Shown: positions 20,822 through 31,574 of the stretch, in pieces
Position numbering within the stretch: the stretch's first letter is position 1
How the letters are laid out: every line of letters starts with the position of its first letter
DNA from: Chlamydomonas sphaeroides
Taxonomy: Eukaryota > Chlorophyta > Chlorophyceae > Chlamydomonadales > Chlamydomonadaceae
NCBI GenBank assembly: GCA_001662425.1
Contig: BDDC01000254.1
Span: forward strand, 1-43,904
DNA: 43,904 nucleotides
Direction of reading: 5' to 3'
Translations under genes and position numbers: made by a program
Notes under the pieces: model-generated
The model's database searches: none
Seen by the model: the letters and a program-made list of their open reading frames with translations, nothing else
What the model was told of the DNA's origin: nothing

Positions 20822-20826
20822 TTACA
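20822..20826 (-). terminator. TGTAA poly(A) signal of SMPD4-like gene
   Basis: TTACA on the plus strand, 328 bases past the SMPD4-like stop codon at 21154-21156. Confidence 0.6.
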
Positions 20827-21153
20827 GCGAACCGTCGACGGGCGGGGGTCGGGATTGCCTCTGCGCGGCGGGGGCTACGGGGGCCCAAACATAACCCAAC
20901 TCCCGTATAGTATCGCAGCCAGCCGAGCTCTGCGTCCTAGGCCACTGCAGGCCCCACCTTATCGCCAGGGGCCGGCGAGGCGGCCCCCAGGTGTCGGCAG
21001 CCCCCTGGGGCACAGCCCACGAAGCGCAGCGCACCCGTCCACGCAATCCACCCCCAGGGGCACACCCCTCGTCCGCCCCTCCACCCCCAGCTCCCTGCCG
21101 CCAGCCCGCAGGCGCAGCCCTGCCTGCCCCTGCAGAAGCTCCGCTCGCCGGCT

Positions 21154-24100
21154 TCACGCGAACCTGTACCCGCCGTCCGCCGCCACCGAGCCCGTGCCCT
21201 GCTGCCCCCCGTACCGCTGCTGGTGGTGGTGCTGGTAGTGGTGGTGGTGCTGGTAGTGCTGCTGCTGCCCCCCGCCGCCCGCTCCCCCATGCGCGGCGCT
21301 GCCCGGAGCGGCGCCCGCCGGCCCCGGCCCCCCCGCTCCGGGCGCTCCTCCCGTTGCGCGCAGAAGCAGCCAGCCCAGCAGCAGCAGCCCCGCCAGCCAC
21401 GCTAGCGTCTGGACCTCGGCCAGCGGCCGCAGGTTGACCCTGCGTGCGTGGACAGGGAGAGACGGGCGCACCGAGTGACCCGGACTGTGTGCTCACGTGT
21501 TGAGCAGAACAGAACCTTGGGGAGCGAGCGCACAACGGCACGAGGCTGCAACGGCGTGGGCGGTAAAGCCTGCTCGCTCCCTCCCTGGCCCGCGCCGCAC
21601 CTCCAGCCGCGCCTCCTCGCCGCCAGCAGCGCCGCCTGCCCAAGGTGCTCGGGCGGGTCCAGCTCCTCCTCCCCGGGCGTGTACGGCCGGTCCAGGCCCA
21701 GCAGGCGGTTGGCGGCCAGCGACAGCCGCACCTGGGGACGAGGCAGGTTTGGGGGTTGGGTCGAGGTGGGCCGGGCGCGGCGGGACCGGCAAGGTGCCGA
21801 GGGGCGAGCCGAGGGAGCCGAGCCACCGCGCAGGGCCCCCGCCCCGCCCCGTGCCGTCTCATCCCCCCGCCCCGCCCCGTGCCGCCTCATCTCCCCGCCC
21901 CGCGCCGTCCCGCGCTCCCGCCTCCCCATCCCCACCGCCCCACCGCCGCTGCTCACCAGCGGCCGCACCAGCAGCGCCGCCTCGTTGGATGCGATGGGCC
22001 GCAGCAGGGGGTCGCCCACGTAGCGGGACAGCCACAGCCGCCGCGGGTCGGACAGCTCGGGGCGCGAGGCCATGAGCGAGGACAGGCGGCCTGGGGTGGG
22101 GGCGGGGGCGGCAGGGGCGGGGGGCAGGGGGCAGGGCAGGCTCGAGGCAGCGGCAGCGGTGATCCAGGGCGGGGCGCAGGGGTTGCAGCGTGCCGAGAGA
22201 TGGACGCACTGCGTTGCCAATGCCAGGGACAGGCAATGTCGGTGGGCATGCTCGTAAGCAGGCGTGGGGGGGGGGCGCGCTGAGGCGCTGCCGTGCGCCG
22301 CCACGGCCCCAGCCCCGGGGGCCACGAGCCGCCACGGCCCCAGCGGGGGCCACGAGCCGCGCCCCAGCGGGGGCGCCCCACGCATATCGCCCCCCCCCGG
22401 CCGTGGCGCCTCACCCGGCTGCGGGAAGCGCCGCCCGTCCACCGAGCCGCCGGGGCCCTCGCCCTCGCCCAGCCGCCGCTCCTCGGCGGGCGGCAGGATG
22501 GCGCCCAGCGGCAGCGCGCCGCCCGCCGACTGCCTCAGCGCCGCCACCAGCTCCGGCCGGCCCTGGGCGGGGGCGGGCGGGGGACGGGGGACGGGTTGAC
22601 GCAGAGCTACGGGGGACACGGGGGCGGCGCGCGGCGGCGCTCCGCGACGCAAGCTGCCCCCCGTATGCTCAAGCTCGCCCGCTGCACTTCCCGGCCCCGC
22701 CGCGCCACTCTGCTGCCGATGCCGTGCCGCTGCCGCTCGCGCATGCACCCCATGCGCCCGCCGCACCAGCGTCTCGGCGCTCCTCAGTAGCAGGCAGCAG
22801 CCGTACGCCGCGCCCGCCGGCCCCGTGTCGAACAACCGGCCCGTCACGTCCGGGGCCAGGCCGCCCGCCAGCTGCTGCTGCGAGCCGCCCGCTGCGGCGG
22901 CGGCCTCGAAGTCCTGGGCCTGAGGGGCGGTGCAGCGGAAGGGAGGGAAAGGCAGGGCGGTGGTGGGCACCCCCCCGCCGGCGAAGGCCCGCCAGCCCGT
23001 GTGCGGACGCGTGCATGACACGACAAGACACAAGGGCAAGGCGGAGACGGGTCGACGCATACCGCCGAGTCGGGTACCGTGGGGCCACCGGTGACCCCTT
23101 CCCAGCAGCAGTAGCATTCGCCACTCCCATCCCTCCGGCTGACGCACGCGCGCGCCCATCCGCCACCCCGCCCCACATCCCCAACCCCACACTCCTGCCG
23201 CCCCACCTGCTCCAGCCACCACGGAGCCACCTCCCCCAGCTCGCCCTCGCTGCGCCGCCGCACCCCACCGCCTCCGCCGGCCCCGGCGCCCCCGGGCGCC
23301 AGCGCCGCTGCGTAGGCGTTCAGCGCGCCCTCCGCCGCCCGCAGCTCGCGCAGCAGCTCGGGTCCGCCCGACACCGCCAGCACCGCCAGCACGCGGTCCA
23401 GGTCGCGCAGGGCCACGTCGGGCCTGGGCCGGGGCGGGGGAGGGGGGGCGAGGGCAGGACGTGTGCTTGTGTTTAGGCGCGCGGCGGTGTGCCTAGGCCC
23501 ACGCGCGGTCCAGGTCGCGGAGAGAGAGGGGAGGGTATGTACCATGGGAGTAACGAACTAGTTGCGAACCTGCGAGCGCAAGCCCGGGCCCAAAGCTGAT
23601 AGCCTCCCGCCCAGTTACCATAAGTTGTCGAGCGGCCTGCGCCGCTTNNNNNNNNNNNNNNNNNNNNNNNNNNNNNNNNNNNNNNNNNNNNNNNNNNNNN
23701 NNNNNNNNNNNNNNNNNNNNNNNNNNNNNNNNNNNNNNNNNNNNNNNNNNNNNNNNNNNNNNNNNNNNNNNNNNNNNNNNNNNNNNNNNNNNNNNNNNNN
23801 NNNNNNNNNNNNNNNNNNNNNNNNNNNNNNNNNNNNNNNNNNNNNNNNNNNNNNNNNNNNNNNNNNNNNNNNNNNNNNNNNNNNNNNNNNNNNNNNNNNN
23901 NNNNNNNNNNNNNNNNNNNNNNNNNNNNNNNNNNNNNNNNNNNNNNNNNNNNNNNNNNNNNNNNNNNNNNNNNNNNNNNNNNNNNNNNNNNNNNNNNNNN
24001 NNNNNNNNNNNNNNNNNNNNNNNNNNNNNNNNNNNNNNNNNNNNNNNNNNNNNNNNNNNCGACCGGCTTTTCGCGGACACGTTCGCGATCGCTATGGGGC

Positions 24101-27100
24101 GTAGGCGGCCGCGTGCGAATGCGTGCGTGAGATGCGAACCCGTCGGCAGCCCCACTCACCTGCACATCGGTCAGGAGGCAGCCACGATCGACACATGCAT
24201 GGGGACAGGTGGACGGAGGCGTGAGGAGACGCAGAAGGCCACAGAGAACCCCATGTGTCGCGAATGCAGTGCATGGTTGCGCGCGCCCTAATGACCTAAC
24301 GAAAGGAGCGGCGAGTAAAGCAATTGATATGTGTATAAGGAAGTAAGGGGGAGGGGGAGGGGCGTATGTGCAGGGGCTGGGGCAAGCCGGCGCGGGGCCC
24401 AGTCGGGAAGGCGCGAGTGGGCTGGGCAGGGGGGGCCAGCGAGCCTCCCGCCCGCCCAGCCAGGCGGACACGTGCACGGCGCCGGCGTTGCCCTCCCCTC
24501 CACCACCACCACCGCTGCCGCCCAACCCTCCCCTTCCCGTCTCCCCCTTCCCGAGGGCGCGGGCGCACCTGTACTTGAGCCTGCTTGCCGACAGCTGAAC
24601 GAAGCAGGGCAACAGCTGCAGGTAGAAGGGCAGGTGCGCCAGCACGTGGCCGCGCCATGCGGGCGAATACTTGTACTGCGGGGGCGGCAGGGAAGGGGAG
24701 GGGCGGGGGAGGGGCAAGGCGCTGGGGGAGCAGGGCTGTGCAGGCCCCGACACACGTACGCACAGCCTAGTGGTATGCCGTATCGCGCCGGCCTGCGTGC
24801 GCTGCGGGGGCCAGCGTGGGTTTGGGGCCGTCGGGTTGAGCGCCGGCAGCTCGCGCCCAACGGCTGCGTCCGGGGTGCAGCCGGCGACTGACGCTGCCGG
24901 CGGGCCCCCGAGGTCCCATGAGTTTGGACCCTCGTCCCGCCTGCCCCACAGCCCCACAGCCCACCTGCGACAACAGCTCCCTCGACACCGCGCCAACAGG
25001 GTCCCGCTCGCGCGGCCCGCTGCCACCGCCGCCGCCGCCGCCCAGGTGAAGCTTGGCTGCCGTCGCCTCCACCACGCCCGCAGCCGCCGCGGCGGCGGAC
25101 CCCAACGCGCCGCCGGCCGCGTCCAGCGCCGGGTGATGGTGGTGGTGGCCGGCGGCGCCGGTGGCGCCGCCAGGGCCGGCGGCTCCGCCGGCGGCCCCGT
25201 TGCCGGCGGCGGCGGCGCCGCCTCCGGCGGCGCCGGCGGAGCCGCCGCCATGGTTGTCGCTGGCCACGGCCTTGCGCGTGTGGGCGTAGACGGGGCACCA
25301 GGGCGCGATGACGGAGAGCCAGAGAGAGATGAGCGGTGTGAGCGAGGTGGGCGAGCTAGCGGGCCACTGCGAGAAGGCGCGCCTGCGGAGGGGAGGACAG
25401 GACAGGACAGGTCATGGCGGAATTGGCGGCCGGGAGGGGCAGCGGCGGCGGCTTGCTTCCTGCCCCACTGCGACCCCAGCTGCAGGCCAACCGGCTGCCC
25501 TGCTGCCTGCCACCCAACACGGCCCCCGCCGTCCGCCGGCCCCGGCTCCCGGGCCCCGCCGCCCCACCTCAGCTGCCTGTACACCTTGCGCGACACCGCC
25601 TGCACAGCTGGGCTGGCGGCGCCGCCGCCCACCAGCAGCGGCGCCGGCGGCACCAGCAGCCGCGGCGGCGGCGGCGGCGGCGTCTTCACCGGCGTCTCCG
25701 GCAGCCACGGCATGCGGCCCGCTTGGGCCGGGGCCGGCGGCGGCGGCAGGCCGCCGCGGCCGGCGGCGGCGCCGCCTGTCGAGGACCGCCCGAAGGCCCC
25801 AGGCGAGGCCCTGGCGGCGGGTGCTGCATTTGCGCCCGGCAGCGGCTCGACGGCGTGGACGTAGCGGACCAGGGCCACCAGGCCCTCGACCAGCTCCTCG
25901 GAGGGAGGCTGGTAGGTGATCATGCTGCGGGGCCGGCGGCAGTTGCGACGGGCGGTTGGGGTTGGTTGCGGCAGACCCAGCGGCTCGCCAGCCTTGCCAC
26001 GACAGCCTCGCAACCACCACCAGGAACAAGCTACCTCATGCGGCGCTGTCGTCGCGGACACAACCCGTACCCGTACCCATCGCACGCGCAGGGCCCCCGT
26101 GGCCCTCCCCTGTCCCGGCGAACGCTATTCCCCACCCTTACGACCGCTATAACCCAACACCACACCGCCCACCGCCCTCACCGGACGGTTGCCGGCGTGG
26201 CCACAGCCACGGGCGTGGGCGCGGGGCTGCCCAACATGCCGCCCACGCCGCCGGGCGACGCCGCCATGCCGCCGACGCTGCCGACGCCTCCCGTCGTCGC
26301 GCCGCCGACGCCGAGGCCGCCCACGCCGGGCATGACGCCGCTGATGCGGTCCGCCGCCAGCGACGGAAGCGGCTCCGTCAGGTCCGTCAGCCAGAACTCA
26401 ATGAGGATGGACAGCACGATGGCGCCTCGGCTGTCGGCGCCGCCGGCCGCGGCTGCCAGCGACTGCGCGTACGGCACCCGCCCGGCGGCGCCGCCACCGT
26501 CGGCACCAAGGCCATACGGCAGGCCGCTGAGGAGACCGCCGGCAGAGCCGAGCCCGCCGGGCGAGGCGCCTGCGGCGCCGCCGCCGGTGCCACCGCGGGC
26601 GGCGGCCGCACCTCCGCTGGCGCCGCCGGCACCTCCGCCGCCGGCTCGGGGCAGGTAGAAGTCGAGGTAGGTCTTGAGGAGATGGTAGTAGGGGTGGCTC
26701 TGGGGGAGGGCGGCGTCGGGGGGTTGGCGCGACGAACGGGTTGTGGGGCCGTACAGGCAGGGGGGATGGAGGCACGAGGCAGGTCTGGGGCCGCTGTAGG
26801 AGCGGAGGGAGGCGGCGCATCCTGCCGCGGCGCTTTGCCGCGCGCTCTGTACCCTCACCCCCACCTCCACCCAGGCCCCGCCCTCTCCTGCAGGGCGACT
26901 GCCGGCGCCTCCCTCCCGGAGGGCCCCCGCCCCCGCGGCCCGCGCCGTCCCCACCCCCGGACAACCTCGGTCCCCCCAGCACCGCCCAGTCCTCGCATCT
27001 TGGCCGATAGCGTATATCGAACGGCATCACCAATGCACACCCGCACAGCCGCATCAAGACACGAGCGATGCCGCCGGCCCCACCTGCAGGGTGCCTGCGG

Positions 27101-29310
27101 GCCGCCCCAGCATGAGGCCGCCCACCAGCGCAGAGCCCACCCCCCGCAGCCCGCCACCCAGCATGCCGCCGTACGCCAGGCCCGACTGCGACGAGCCGGC
27201 GGCGCCGCCGGGGGCCCGCGGGTCCGATCTGCGCGTGAGGTCGGGTCGGGAGGGAGGCCAGCGGCGGCCGGGAGGCCTGTCAAAGCTGACACGGGGACGT
27301 TGGGTTGGGACTCGGCGGTTGGGGGCACAAGCGGCCTGTTGGGGGCACCTGCCGCAGTGCCCCTGCTCCTGCTCCTGCCCCTGGCCGCGCTTCGCTCGCC
27401 TGCTGCCGTCTCCGGCGCTGCCCCTCAGAACGTAGAAGGCGGTCCAGAACATGTAGAACTCGAACACGTTGAGGAACACCTGGAGCAGGGCGAGGCAGGG
27501 CGAGGGGATGGGCTGCACCGTTGCCCCCATACCAGCAGCCGCAGGGCCCCTCCCACCCCTCCCATCCTGTGTGCTTGACCCAAGTTTCTGCCCCCGCGGC
27601 CTCCGCCACAACGCCCAACCCTTGGCCGCCCCCAATGCCAGCGCGCCTGCCACCACAGCAGCACCCCGCCGGACGTGAGATGCCCTCGCCCGCCTGCTGC
27701 CCCGCCTCCCCCTGCTGCCCCGCCTCCCCCTGCTGCCCCGCCTCCTCCTGCTGCCCCGCCCCACCCCCCCTGCTGCCCCGCCTCCCCCTGCTGCCCCCGC
27801 CGCTGCTGCCCCCCCCCTGCCCCGCCCTACCTGCGGCCTGCCCGCGGCGTCCTGGCGGATGCGCCCCCGGTACTGCGGCCAGCTGTCCAGCAGGCGGCGG
27901 CCCAGGCCCTGCGGCTCCTTGAGCAGCTCCTGCAGCGGCCGAGGGCGAGGAGGGGCGGTTGGCAGTGGGGCAGCAGGTGGCACCGGGCCATCGCGGCGGC
28001 ATGCCCGCAAGCAATGCGCTGGCGGCGCCGGCCTCCGCTGCCGCCGCGCCCGCGGGGAGTGCCCACATCCCTCTGCTGCCATGCTGCTGCCAGGTGCTGC
28101 TGCTGCGCGGCGCTCCCCGGGGCACCTGCGTGTGTGCTGGCAGCCGCTCGGTGGGGAACATGTACTGCACCAGGCGGTCGTTGTCGGCCTGGGCCATGGC
28201 GGCAAACAGCTTGCCTTTGCGGGCGGGCAGCAGGAGGGGTGTGCGGGGGAGGTCAGGTGCGGTGTTTGCAGGCGGCGGCGGGGGCGGAGCGGGAGGGCCA
28301 GGTGCGGGCGGTGGAGGGCAGGTGCCGTGCAAGCGTTGAGCAGTGGGAGCGGGAAGCGGTAGCGGGAAGCGGCAGCTGGGCAGCAGTGCAGTGCGTCATT
28401 GCGGGCCAGCGGGGCAGGGGCCACGGCAGCAGGGAGCGTGGCAGCGGGCGCGCGGGGAGGCGGGGGCAGCGGGGGCGGGCAGAGGTGGTAGCCCAGGGCG
28501 GGAGGGCGCTGCAACGCGGCGCGGTGGGCGCACCGTCGGGCGCGAGGAGGTCCACCAGTGCGCGGGCGTCGGCGTCGCGGCCCTGCACCGCGATGCGCAG
28601 GGTCATGGGCCATGGGAAGGAGAGGTCAGACCGCACCGGGGCGCTTGGAAGGCGGGCCGTGGTCGTGAGCAGGCGTGCGTACCCCAGCTGCACGCTGCCT
28701 GGCCCCCGTCTTCTCCCCCATGCAGTACCTTGGTCACAATGTTGAGCCAGGACGCCTCAAAGTCGCCGTAGCCGAACACGCGCTTGAGCAGGTTCGCGAA
28801 ACACTTTTCAAAGAAGCCGCGCAGGTTGTCCCTGCGGCACAGGCCGTGCGCGGCGGGAGGCAGTGCTCAGGGATGCAATCTGAGCCACCGGGCGCGCCTT
28901 GCCTGGCACCAGCCTATGCCGTTGGCTCTGTACCGTGGGTGAGACCCATGGAGTCTGCGCACGCAGGTGGCGAGGACTTCGAGAGCCTCCGGGTGCGCCC
29001 CCCGGGGTTGCCGTCGTAGGGGGCCGGCAGTTATCGGGAACCCCACCAAACCCCCGACGCCGCATCACTCCTGGAGGCCAGCCATGACGCGTGTTCCCAC
29101 GACATGGGCCGGTTGCGCGGGAGGCAGTGCATCGCCGCCGGATGGCGCCAAACCTGGCGCCGGGCCGGGCAGCTCGCACCTGTTGCTCGCCAGGCATTCC
29201 TCGACCGCCAGGCAGCTCTTTCGAATGGATCCAGGAGCCGTGTGTGGCGCGTCGAGCCGGGCGTTCAGCTGCGAGAACGGCTCGCGCCCGTAGCCAGCCG
29301 GCACCGCCAT
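21154..29310 (-). CDS. SMPD4 / neutral sphingomyelinase-3-like protein
   Basis: Seventeen minus-strand exons: 29310-29180, 28831-28729, 28582-28534, 28214-28126, 27929-27831, 27479-27349, 27228-27084, 26699-26182, 25924-25568, 25382-24965, 24675-24569, 23423-23207, 22919-22767, 22562-22415, 22090-21957, 21731-21601, 21439-21154; 3216 nt, 1071 aa. Conserved blocks of plant SMPD4 homologues appear in order: FFEKCFANLLKRVFGYGDFE, ALVDLLAPDG, LVQYMFPTERLPAH, VFLNVFEFYMFWTAFYVL, HPYYHLLKTYLDFYLP, AFSQWPASSPTSLTPLISLW, YSPAWRGHVLAHLPFYLQLL, SNEAALLVRPL, and VNLRPLAEVQTLAWLAGLLL as a C-terminal membrane segment. The family is a nuclear-envelope/ER protein with reported neutral sphingomyelinase activity and a role at nuclear pores; catalysis cannot be read from sequence. 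Ala/Gly-rich inserts and a His/Gln/Tyr-rich tail are lineage-specific. Exons 11 and 12 join in phase across the assembly gap. Exon 6 and exon 13 donors have alternatives. Confidence 0.87.
21486..21516 (-). repeat. Dispersed element, partial copy C
   Basis: GTGTTGAGCAGAACAGAACC and flanking bases match the reverse complement of copies A/B over about 31 bases with roughly six differences. It lies in the last intron of the SMPD4-like gene. The match is shorter and weaker than A versus B. Confidence 0.5.
23648..24059. other. Assembly gap, 412 N
   Basis: Unknown bases inside the intron between SMPD4 exons 11 and 12 (24568-23424). The flanking exons join in phase without it, so no exon is required, although a small in-phase exon could be hidden. 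Frames that read through the N run are meaningless. Confidence 0.95.
27690..27815. repeat. CTGCTGCCCCGCCTCCCC minisatellite
   Basis: Imperfect 18-bp units (CTGCTGCCCCGCCTCCCC and variants) repeat about six times in the SMPD4 intron between exons 5 and 6, next to the exon 5 donor. Confidence 0.8.
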
Positions 29311-29859
29311 CGTCGCCACGCTTACGTCTTATGATGCAATAATGAAATTTTTTAGTTCATGGTAACGCCCGGCACATACCAGGAGGCATGCTTGCGATCG
29401 TGCCCAGTGCTAAGTTTGTGGAGGTGTGTTGGCGTGTCTCTACGTGCACAGTAGCAAGGGCTGACGTAACATATGCATCCAGTGCCGTAAGTTCGGCTCG
29501 CAAGCGGCACGCGATAACCCACGGCGGCTCGCGCAGCGTTCCCTTTCCCTCCCTGTCCCGTGAGCCGCACCACATCACGCAGCTGCGTGGGTCGCGGCGT
29601 CCAGGCCCCACCACATCCTGTCAGTGATTGCTTAAGGGCGGCAGATTCCCCGGGTCCCCGAGATGCAGCGCACGGCTTGGTGACCAGCGCGATGACCTTC
29701 ATCTCTTGGGGCCCCGGAGGCCCCTTGTGGGGCATCGCACGAGCCCCAGGAGCCCTCCAAAAGCCCTAGTCGCTGCGCCTTGGGCATGAGGACGTGCGCA
29801 GCAGTACGCGTGCCGCGCGAGGGCGGCACCAGACCGCATTAGCAGGCGCCACCGCGCAC
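29311..29859. promoter_or_regulatory. Promoter region of SMPD4-like gene
   Basis: The bases just upstream of the start codon (29325-29370) are A+T rich (AATAATGAAATTTTTTAG). No exon is supported. The degenerate SMPD4 copy begins just beyond. Confidence 0.4.
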
Positions 29860-30590
29860 CGGACGCCAGCTGCGATGCTGCCGCCGGGTGCGGCGCACTG
29901 CACCCGGGGACACCTGGTAGTGCGCCGGCAGTCACTGGGTGGGGAAGATGTGCTGCGCCAGGCTGTCGTTGTCGGCAGGTGTCACCGCGGCAAGACAGGA
30001 GGCGCGTGCGGCTAACAGCTTGCCCGGTCGGGCGGGGCGAGAGGAGTTTGAGGGGCAGGAGGCGGCGCAGGGCAGGCGTCGTGCAGGAGTTGGGAAATGA
30101 AAGCGGGAGCGCGGGAGCTGGGGCTGGCCGACAGGGAGGCGGAGGGGCAGAAGCGACAGCGAGGGCGGGTAAAGCACCGCGCGCCCATGGGTTAGGGCTG
30201 CAGACGTGCAGAGCCGCCCGTGCGGCAGCACGGGCCAGTGGGCACGGTGTGCTTAGTGCTGCACCATGGGGCGCGAGGAGGCCCACCAGGGCGCGGGCGT
30301 CGGCGTCGCGGCCCAGCACCGCGGGCCATGGCGTATCAGATCGCACTGGGGCGCTTACAAGGCTTGCTGGCGGCCGCAAGCAGGGGCGCGCGTGCGAGGC
30401 CGGGGACTCCGGCCGCCGTCGGCATGACATGCGCCACATGCAGCGTCTCATCCTCTCTCATCTGAATGGCGAGGCCAAGGGCCGGGGTCGATGAGCAGGT
30501 CAGGGCAAGTGGCGCCTGTGGGGCGGACCGGTGGTTCTGTGCAGGGGCACGTACCCCAGCGGCACGATGCCCCCCTTCCATGGCTAACGC
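29860..30590 (-). pseudogene. Degenerate partial duplicate of SMPD4-like gene (exons 3-4 and flanking introns)
   Basis: Nucleotide similarity to 28080-28720 is obvious in the same orientation. The exon 4 equivalent reads PADNDSLAQHIFPTQ then a stop then LPAHYQ, against QADNDRLVQYMFPTERLPAHTQ in the intact gene, and has an insertion near GKL. The exon 3 equivalent at about 30266-30312 keeps the Asp/Ala codon pattern, but its acceptor CAG has become CTG. Intronic sequence also matches, e.g. GCACTGGGGCGCTTACAAGG at 30343 versus GCACCGGGGCGCTTGGAAGG near 28637, and the ACGTACCCCAGC block at about 30550 matches the end of the exon 2-3 intron. Retained introns show DNA-level tandem duplication, not retrocopying. 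It lies about 0.55 kb upstream of the intact gene's start codon and cannot encode a protein. Confidence 0.75.
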
Positions 30591-31574
30591 AGGGGCGTGC
30601 CGGCCGTGTAGCTGCCAGTTCGCAGACACCCCACCCCACCAAACCACAGACACCGCAGAACGCCACCAGAAAGCTGTTCGCCGCCGCTGCCCGGTGCCGA
30701 CCCGCTGCGTGCATCCGTACTAGCCTGTCTGACTGTGCTGGGGACGGACCATACACGTGCTCGCAGCATTCCAGGCCGCCTTGTACTGTAGGACCAAGCA
30801 GGCCGCCTTACAGCATGCTCGCCGGCCATATCTAGCGCATGCACCTCACAGCACACCAGTAGAGATGTCTTCAAGCCTACACGCTACAATCGCCCGCACT
30901 CGCTTCGCTCGATACTAGCACATACCGGCCATATGGCACGCCTGCATCCTATGGCGTCGCTCGCCGAAGCACCTCACCAGCACATGTGTATTGAGGGCAG
31001 CTGGGCCCGTGCACGCACGGTCACCGTCATGCACACACCCGCCGCCCCTTTGCACGCACGTCACCGCGCCCCAGGTAACGTCTCAGCGGTGCCAACCCCC
31101 GGGCCTTGCTGCTCCATGGCGCGCGCTCCGGTGGCCCTGACAGCAGCCCATCAAGCGCCAGCCCCGCTCGTCAGCAGCGCACCAAGTACGGCCCACCCCG
31201 CCCAGCGTCAAGTGCCTAGTACGTATGCGGAGTCGACCACTCAGCCGCAGTTCGCACGTCCCCGGTGGGGCCTGTCGTGTCAGGTCACGCGCTTATACGT
31301 CAGAAGCATCGTCACCGCTGCCCGCAGCCATCCTCGCGCTCGCCATACGACGTCCCAGCGCAACACCGCCGCGCCCACCGCCACAGGACGCAGGAGGGCC
31401 CTTGCCCCACATGACATGGTTGCACGACGACCCAGCCCCACCGCCGGCAGTGCTGCGGCGCCCGCAAGGAAGAGGCGGCGAACATCAACACCCCTGGCCC
31501 ACCCCACGGTATCCCGCCTTGTGCGCCAAGTTCAGTACCGGTATCATTCCCGCCCCGGCCCCCGGCCGGCCGCT
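30591..31574. other. Intergenic spacer and KCBP 3' UTR
   Basis: No supported exon. 30813-31574 is probably the 3' UTR of the kinesin gene; 30591-30807 is spacer to the SMPD4 relic. Confidence 0.5.
30808..30812 (-). terminator. TGTAA poly(A) signal of KCBP gene
   Basis: TTACA on the plus strand, 763 bases past the kinesin stop codon at 31575-31577. Confidence 0.5.

Noticed and set aside
23473..26085. 870-codon minus-strand ORF
   Set aside because: It reads through the 412-N gap and several introns of the SMPD4-like gene; only parts of it (e.g. SEELVEGLVALVRYVHAVEP) are exons.
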